Assembly (NCBI GenBank): GCA_930367205.1
Contig: OV884012.1
Span: forward strand, 33,762,796 to 33,826,795
Source: Acanthosoma haemorrhoidale
Lineage: Eukaryota; Arthropoda; Insecta; Hemiptera; Acanthosomatidae
Length of the DNA stretch: 64,000 nucleotides
Direction of reading: 5' to 3'
A program made the translations under genes and the position numbers. Shown one piece after another: positions 58,346 through 64,000 of this stretch. Every line of letters starts with the position of its first letter. Position 1 is the stretch's first letter. The notes beneath the pieces were generated by a model, which saw nothing but the letters and a program-made list of their open reading frames with translations, ran no database searches and was not told the DNA's origin.

Positions 58346-61105
58346 GAAGGAATTATGTATTGCATGCATTAATCTGTCCATTAGCGGCAGGAATTTTATT
58401 TCTCTCTTCTATGCGCTAAGTACTAACAAAAAAGTAATTGATCATCTCGTCTCTGTTTCATGCCATACCAACCGTCCGGCTGACTCAGGATTTATTGAGA
58501 GTCGGTCCTCAAGTATACTTTTATGGGATAAATACCTTTTTAAAGTCAAAACTGATGCATCATTTCAAATCTAGAATATTATCTTTCAACGTTGAATATT
58601 TTGTTTCTGATATTTTTCATAGCCTCCGAATGTAAAAATATTTAAGCAAGCACTGTTCTGCTACAAACTACGGGGGAAAGCCCGGGGTAAACTTGACTTA
58701 GGGAGGGAATAACTACAAAAATATAAAATAGTGAATTCACTCAACACAACTGGGAAAATGTTTGAAGGAATATCTTAGAGTCATAAACATTATAATGGCA
58801 GTTTTAATTGTTTGTGATTTGTGCCCACTACAACTTGAACATATATGTATTATTCTCGACGTCGAGCTGTGAAGTATCACTTGTTATGACAGTAATACAT
58901 TTATTATTTAATTAACTTGTGTTTTTTGATTAACGATTTTGCGAAGGGTTACCATTGTTTTTCATACGATCGCCCGCTACAAGAACTCTCTATGTAAAAT
59001 ATCATGTCATTAGGTCCAACAGGAGACTCATAAATACCATAAAAGACAGGCATAATCGGAGGTTAAAACATAAAATTTTCTGATTATGAAAAAAAATTGT
59101 AAAAAGCAAACCATGTAATTAGTCATCCATAAGTCATAATATTATACAATAATTTTTAACATTCTAAAACCTAATCTTGCCATCGAAATAGTATTTTATC
59201 TCTTAGTGAAATATGAAGAGATTAAAAGGCATCATGACTGATATATTTTCAATAGCCTATAACAAAATTAGTGTAATGTAAAGTGTTACTATGGTGCTTC
59301 AACGCATACATTAGGATGATACATGGGCAAAGAACCCGTCACAGACTATAAGGAACATAATTGCTGTTTTTGATGTTTGAAATATTGACAGGCGACATCC
59401 AAGTTGTGATCCGGCCCTCAGTCTTTCAAGTTCTTTTGCTTGACTACATTATGTATTGCCTCTCAGAATAAAAATCCTATAAATAAGTAAAAAAAAAAAA
59501 AACATCCCTATCTCCCTATTTGGCTTCTGCCATCTCCCTTTTCCTGGCGACTCAACCCTCTCGAAAAACATCAGCCATTTCTGATCCCGAAATTTTTCAT
59601 GCTCCTTTAAATATTAAAAAAAAAACAAAAAAAACATAAACATAAGCTTTTATAATTTATGTTTGAATAAAAGTGGCAAGATGAGTTGAGCTGCTTAGAA
59701 CGTGCCGTAAAAAATATATACTTATAAATAAAGTATGTTTTATATCATAACAAAACTGTTGTAACAAGCGGGTTATGATGTAATGCCTTTAACTCCTTTT
59801 CATTTAACGCTCCTCTCTTTCTCTTAAAGGTTACTCCTTTATTTTACCAGTTACCGGATTATACATTAATTATTAAATTGCATGTTAAAGGCTCGAGCAA
59901 AGTTGAGGTAGAGCTTGGATCACAGTGTTTCGTGTTTTTTTTACTTGTTATTAAGAATTTCAAAATCAGAATTAATTCGTGAGCAGCTTTTTTTTTCAAT
60001 CCAGATCCTTTTTTTTTTAGCTACATAAAAAACATTTTTGAAGAAGAAAAATAATAAGTAGATAATGAATAATTCATTTTTTTTACTCTTCATAGATTTT
60101 ATCTCCGTTTTGATATTCATAATTCATAACATTATGATATTAAATTTATGATGATGTAATAACCTTGTTATTTATATGAGTTTTATGATTTGAATTGTTC
60201 GTTTTCGTCGATTTCGCAATGATCCAAAGCCTTGAGGATACCGATGGATGCGATGGTTACTTAGATTTTGTTGGGAATAAATAAGCACTTTATGGATGTT
60301 AATTTAAAACAGAGAGGTTTTATGACACCTTAGTAATTAGTTCATTGCATAGCAACAAGGCCTAACTTAGTTAGGTTTGTTAACTTAGGTTTTTGTTATT
60401 TAAACCATAAAAGGAGCAGTTTACTTTGAACGAGTCAAAAGTAAAGGATGTTTGCATTGATGAATTTTGGTATGTATTACAATAGGCGTGGTGAAAATAA
60501 ACTATCACCAAAACGCACATTTTACAACTATATAGTCAACTTAGGATTGAAGTAAAATCACTGCATTATAAAAAATACAAAGATATTCCACAATAATTAA
60601 AGTGAATCATTATATTTTTTTACCAGTAATGCAAAACTAAATCCAGATATTCCAGATAGTAAAGATCCAACTACTTAAATCGGTTTTTAATGCCTTATAA
60701 CTACCTTATTGTATCTATATCAATAAATTCATTTATCGGTATTTCAGAAATGTATTTTTAATTTAGATTTGTTTGTTTGGTAATTTTCCATGGTTAAGTA
60801 TTATCACAATAATTTAATATTATTGTTCGGAGAAGTTCAGCTAAAACAGATATACTCGTATGTTGGTATATATTAGAACAAAAAGTTTTGAGTAATCCCC
60901 ACCCAATATACCTGCTTTTATTTATATACCATCCTCAGTTGACACTCGTATTTTATTCTAAATTGTAGTCCTGATCCCCGAATAGACGAAACTTTGACTG
61001 TGGACAGCATATCAATAAAAAAAATATGTTTGGAGGGACTGTAAGCTTTTTATTCCCACATATATAAATACTAGGAATAATGTAATCTAAGTATTTTAGA
61101 AACTG
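58346..61105. other. AT-rich stretch, nothing recognised
   Basis: Several poly-A and poly-T runs (59490, 59620, 60010). No supported gene or repeat. Confidence 0.4.
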
Positions 61106-61560
61106 ACGAGGGGACTTCGTTATGAGCTACAACGTTGCGACATCACACCATTCCCGAGGGCTGTTACAGGGAGTGGTTACGGCTATGGAAAGATTACAGG
61201 CAGAATCACTGGGCTCTTTGAGCAGCCATTGGAAACAGTTCCAGACCACACTAAACAGCAATAGAACGCTGGCTGGAGTCGTGGAAGCATTAGCCGGAGC
61301 CAGGTGCTGGAGTACTACTGGAGACAATAAAGGCGGGTTTTGCATACTGCCTGGATAAGGTAGCCCTGTTAATACTCTTGTAATTCCTCACATATTTCCT
61401 AATGCATTATTCAGACTCAGGATGGGCCAGATCCCTGCCGGCCTTCGCTACTTGGCATTCACAAAGCCTTTTGTACCCCCGGCTCTGCCAGCGGGGCCTG
61501 CCTCTCTTTAATCAATTATTCATATCCCCCCACCCTGTAGGTGCCTTCTATATAATTAAT
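61106..61560. other. Two adjacent GC-rich islands; weak ORF
   Basis: 61106-61370 carries a 78-codon plus ORF with protein-like composition (MERLQAESLGSLSSHWKQFQ) but no splice support or known domain. 61410-61550 is GC-rich with CCGGCTCTGCCAGCGGGGCC, then TTTAATCAATTATTCATA (homeodomain-like). I favour regulatory DNA; a short protein is possible. Confidence 0.3.
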
Positions 61561-62399
61561 TGCACAGATAATACTGTCTCAGTATTTTTATTGGCACTTT
61601 ATAGTCATTTTCGGATTAATTATTGATTATTAGTTATAGCAATAATTAGAAAGTGATTAACTGTGCTTTCCACAACTTTAAGCAAATCTATACATGAACT
61701 TTAAGTATCTAGAGTTTATTTAACTGTACATTACAACTATAAATTAGATACAAAATAAAACAAATCAGCCCATAATTACCGGTATAATATCTTTGTATGT
61801 GCTAGTTGAATAGATAATTTTTCAATATAAAATAAAACAACAGCAGACCAAGTAAAAATAATTCACTTGTCTTAGTGTCTGATGCGTGGCTATAGGTGAA
61901 ATCTACCATAGTGCCAATAGTGGCTATAGTGGCAATCATTTGATAAAAGGATTTTTAGGATAATAATATGGCGAATATTAAAGCTGAATAATATCTTCAT
62001 ATGTCTGAAAATCACTTTAAAATAAACTATAAAACGAAACGTTTTTCGTCTTTCATTTTGTTACAAAACATTTTTATCACGTGAGTTTTGATGATATATG
62101 TTTTATGAAAGTGGCATGATATAGGAGTACCTAACACATTCATCCATGAAAGTTTTCACGCATCACCTCATCCACTTGCTACTTCAATTATGATTCCACC
62201 TCATTGGCTCATTTAGCTAAAGAAGAGGATTTGATATAGTTTACAATATCAGTCGAACCCTGTAGATTAAGAAAAGGTTTCTGTTCACACCGTCGTTTAC
62301 GCTTCTCTAGAAAGGTCAACAGGTTGATTATACATTAAAGTGTCTAAATTAAACCAACTTACTTTACTTCCAGTCCACATTAAGCAATCAACGCGATCT
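61561..62399. other. AT-rich stretch, nothing recognised
   Basis: A short minus open segment (RVDCLMWTGSK) before GTAAGTTGG at about 62366 is too short to call. Confidence 0.35.
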
Positions 62400-62640
62400 A
62401 ATCATGAAAATGACCAAAATTCCTGCTTAGATTGGCCTGTAGCTGACTGAAACGGTCATGGAGAGAGTAGACGAACATCAACGTACTAGCAGGCAGGGTC
62501 GGCTCGATAAATATTTTCTTGCCTTTTTTTGTTTTTAATATCAATAAAGCGACGAGGCCGCGGAGACGCGATAAGGCAGTCACGTGAGCTCGCGTGTCCC
62601 GGGCGCACTGTCACAGGAAACAGGCACCTCCAATACTCAA
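62400..62640. other. CpG-rich patch with an E-box
   Basis: The densest CpG cluster in the window (about 62545-62610: GACGAGGCCGCGGAGACGCG), with CACGTG at 62581-62586. It overlaps a 102-codon minus ORF (62486-62794) with no recognisable domain. It could be a promoter or a mobile-element fragment. Confidence 0.3.
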
Positions 62641-64000
62641 AACACACCATCTCTTTTACGACATCACGATTTAGTATCACTATATAACTCAGCATATCGT
62701 TACCCTTTATATAATATTCTAGGAAAGCAGTTAACGTGGATTCATCTAGGCATGTCTTGCACCTCTTAAGCACTTTTAAGATGAAATATATCATTCAAAT
62801 TTCTACGTTTCACAAGATACCCTGCTAAGACCTAAAAAATATCCACAATTCTACATTATATTCTAAAATAAATCAACACCAGCTAATCATAATAAATTAT
62901 CTTGATCAATAATAACTTTACAATGACACCTCAAATATAGATAGTTTATTATTAGTCTAACCCGATTGTCATTGAATCTATTCCAAAGGAACTTAATTAG
63001 AGCAATGTTTAATTAGATATTTTGTTGAGCTGATAGGTTATCGTTTATTTTAAAAATGGTTTTAAAAACTCTTATAAAACCAATCTTCTACGACTTTGGT
63101 GAGGGAATATCATTTATACTGACAACGCATTGATCAGTCTTCATGGGTCACATAGACTCTTCTTTGCATGTGAGGTTTTTATGTTGTATTTTCATTGCAT
63201 CCCGGACGTACAAACGTTTAACTTTAAAAATTTTTTAGCTGTGTGACCTACGATCTCCTTACGTTTGATAATGTTTGTCATTTTGAAGGATGTGTCCCTA
63301 GATATAATAAGTTTCGCAAATGTGCACAATTTTCTTCCTTACCAATTTTTATTATGTATTCGTAAAATAATGTGACGTTTCGGGCTTACTATACCTTATT
63401 TTTATTTCATATTTATTATTCAGATTGGCTTAATTGGCCGGACATGGTTGCATAAAGAAAAAAAATGCTAATAATAAGAATGTTGTGGGTCTCACTAGGT
63501 GACACCCGAAGTTACAATTTAAAAGAAAAAAAAAATAATCATTTTGATTTTATTATTAACCGAAATGAAAAACTGTACTGTGGCCTACAGATGTTGACTT
63601 TAATACATTAAGTCTTTGAACAGTCCAGGCTTTAGCCATGGAGATGTGGAAGGTCTACCTCCCTCATAAAAACTGATCCTTTAATTGCCTGAAAATGTTC
63701 AAGTTGGAATATTTTACTTTATTAAAATCTTCGATTCATTCAATTTTTAGGTCACTGTGAAGTTGCTTGTTTATTATGAAACAAATGACGTTGAGTGCAG
63801 TGCAAACAACTTTATTTCCATACAAATCTTTTCCTTTTATCTATTTTAAAATTGCAATGTTCGGTTTTAGATTTCCCTTCCGATTTATTAAGGGATACAT
63901 AGCATTGCCGTTATGCATAAGCAGGGGTTAGTTCAACATTGATGTGATAGTTCCAGGTAAGAGGGCCATCAAAATGTATGCCTAGATAATTTGGCTCCCT
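62641..64000. other. AT-rich stretch, nothing recognised
   Basis: No supported feature up to the window edge. A CCAG|GTAAGAGG donor-like sequence at 63953-63963 (+) has no credible exon in front of it. Confidence 0.4.

Overview
This window is AT-rich eukaryotic DNA with GT-AG introns, poly-A signals, long intergenic stretches and many decayed transposable elements. The elements are Jockey and I-clade LINEs, a Ty3/gypsy fragment, a mariner-type hairpin, tRNA-like SINE heads and several unnamed dispersed repeats. Together they suggest an arthropod, most likely an insect and possibly a hemipteran; the species cannot be fixed from the sequence alone. There is no bacterial gene organisation, CRISPR array or operon. 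Most of the window is intron or intergenic DNA.

Host genes with support: (1) a cysteine-rich, probably secreted protein on the minus strand, with exons at 5254-5398 and 3184-3395 whose splice phases match exactly. (2) An intronless 423-residue coiled-coil protein on the plus strand at 19507-20778, followed by a poly-A signal. (3) A minus-strand gene with an apparent start exon at 57878-57934 and a 96-base internal exon at 54968-55063, both phase 0. (4) A 79-codon plus-strand ORF at 52681-52920, behind a good splice acceptor and ahead of two poly-A signals. Weaker single-exon candidates lie at 13369-13456 (+) and 15861-15916 (-). I cannot assign a function to any of these with certainty.

Mobile DNA by region: a ten-copy 28-base minisatellite (1281-1565); a 5'-truncated Jockey LINE (1700-2420, -) with tail-only relatives at 24812-25110 and 42950-43040; a mariner-type hairpin (2986-3071); a decayed copy of a conserved, probably element-borne protein (7530-8345); an LTR-like block (11730-12675); a broken LINE reverse transcriptase (26243-27145); a duplicated unit (39720-40680); a young I-clade LINE with a perfect 12-base target-site duplication and an intact RNase H ORF (48513-49800); and a chimera of Ty3/gypsy reverse transcriptase joined to an I-clade LINE tail (53754-54286).

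Between these, about a dozen GC-richer islands of 150-600 bases carry no convincing ORF and repeat homeodomain- and GATA-like words. They look like conserved non-coding or regulatory elements of a large developmental locus, but that reading is an inference from composition only. The most unusual items are the chimeric retro-unit at 53.8-54.3 kb, the coiled-coil gene with a sharp internal composition change, and the archipelago of GC islands.
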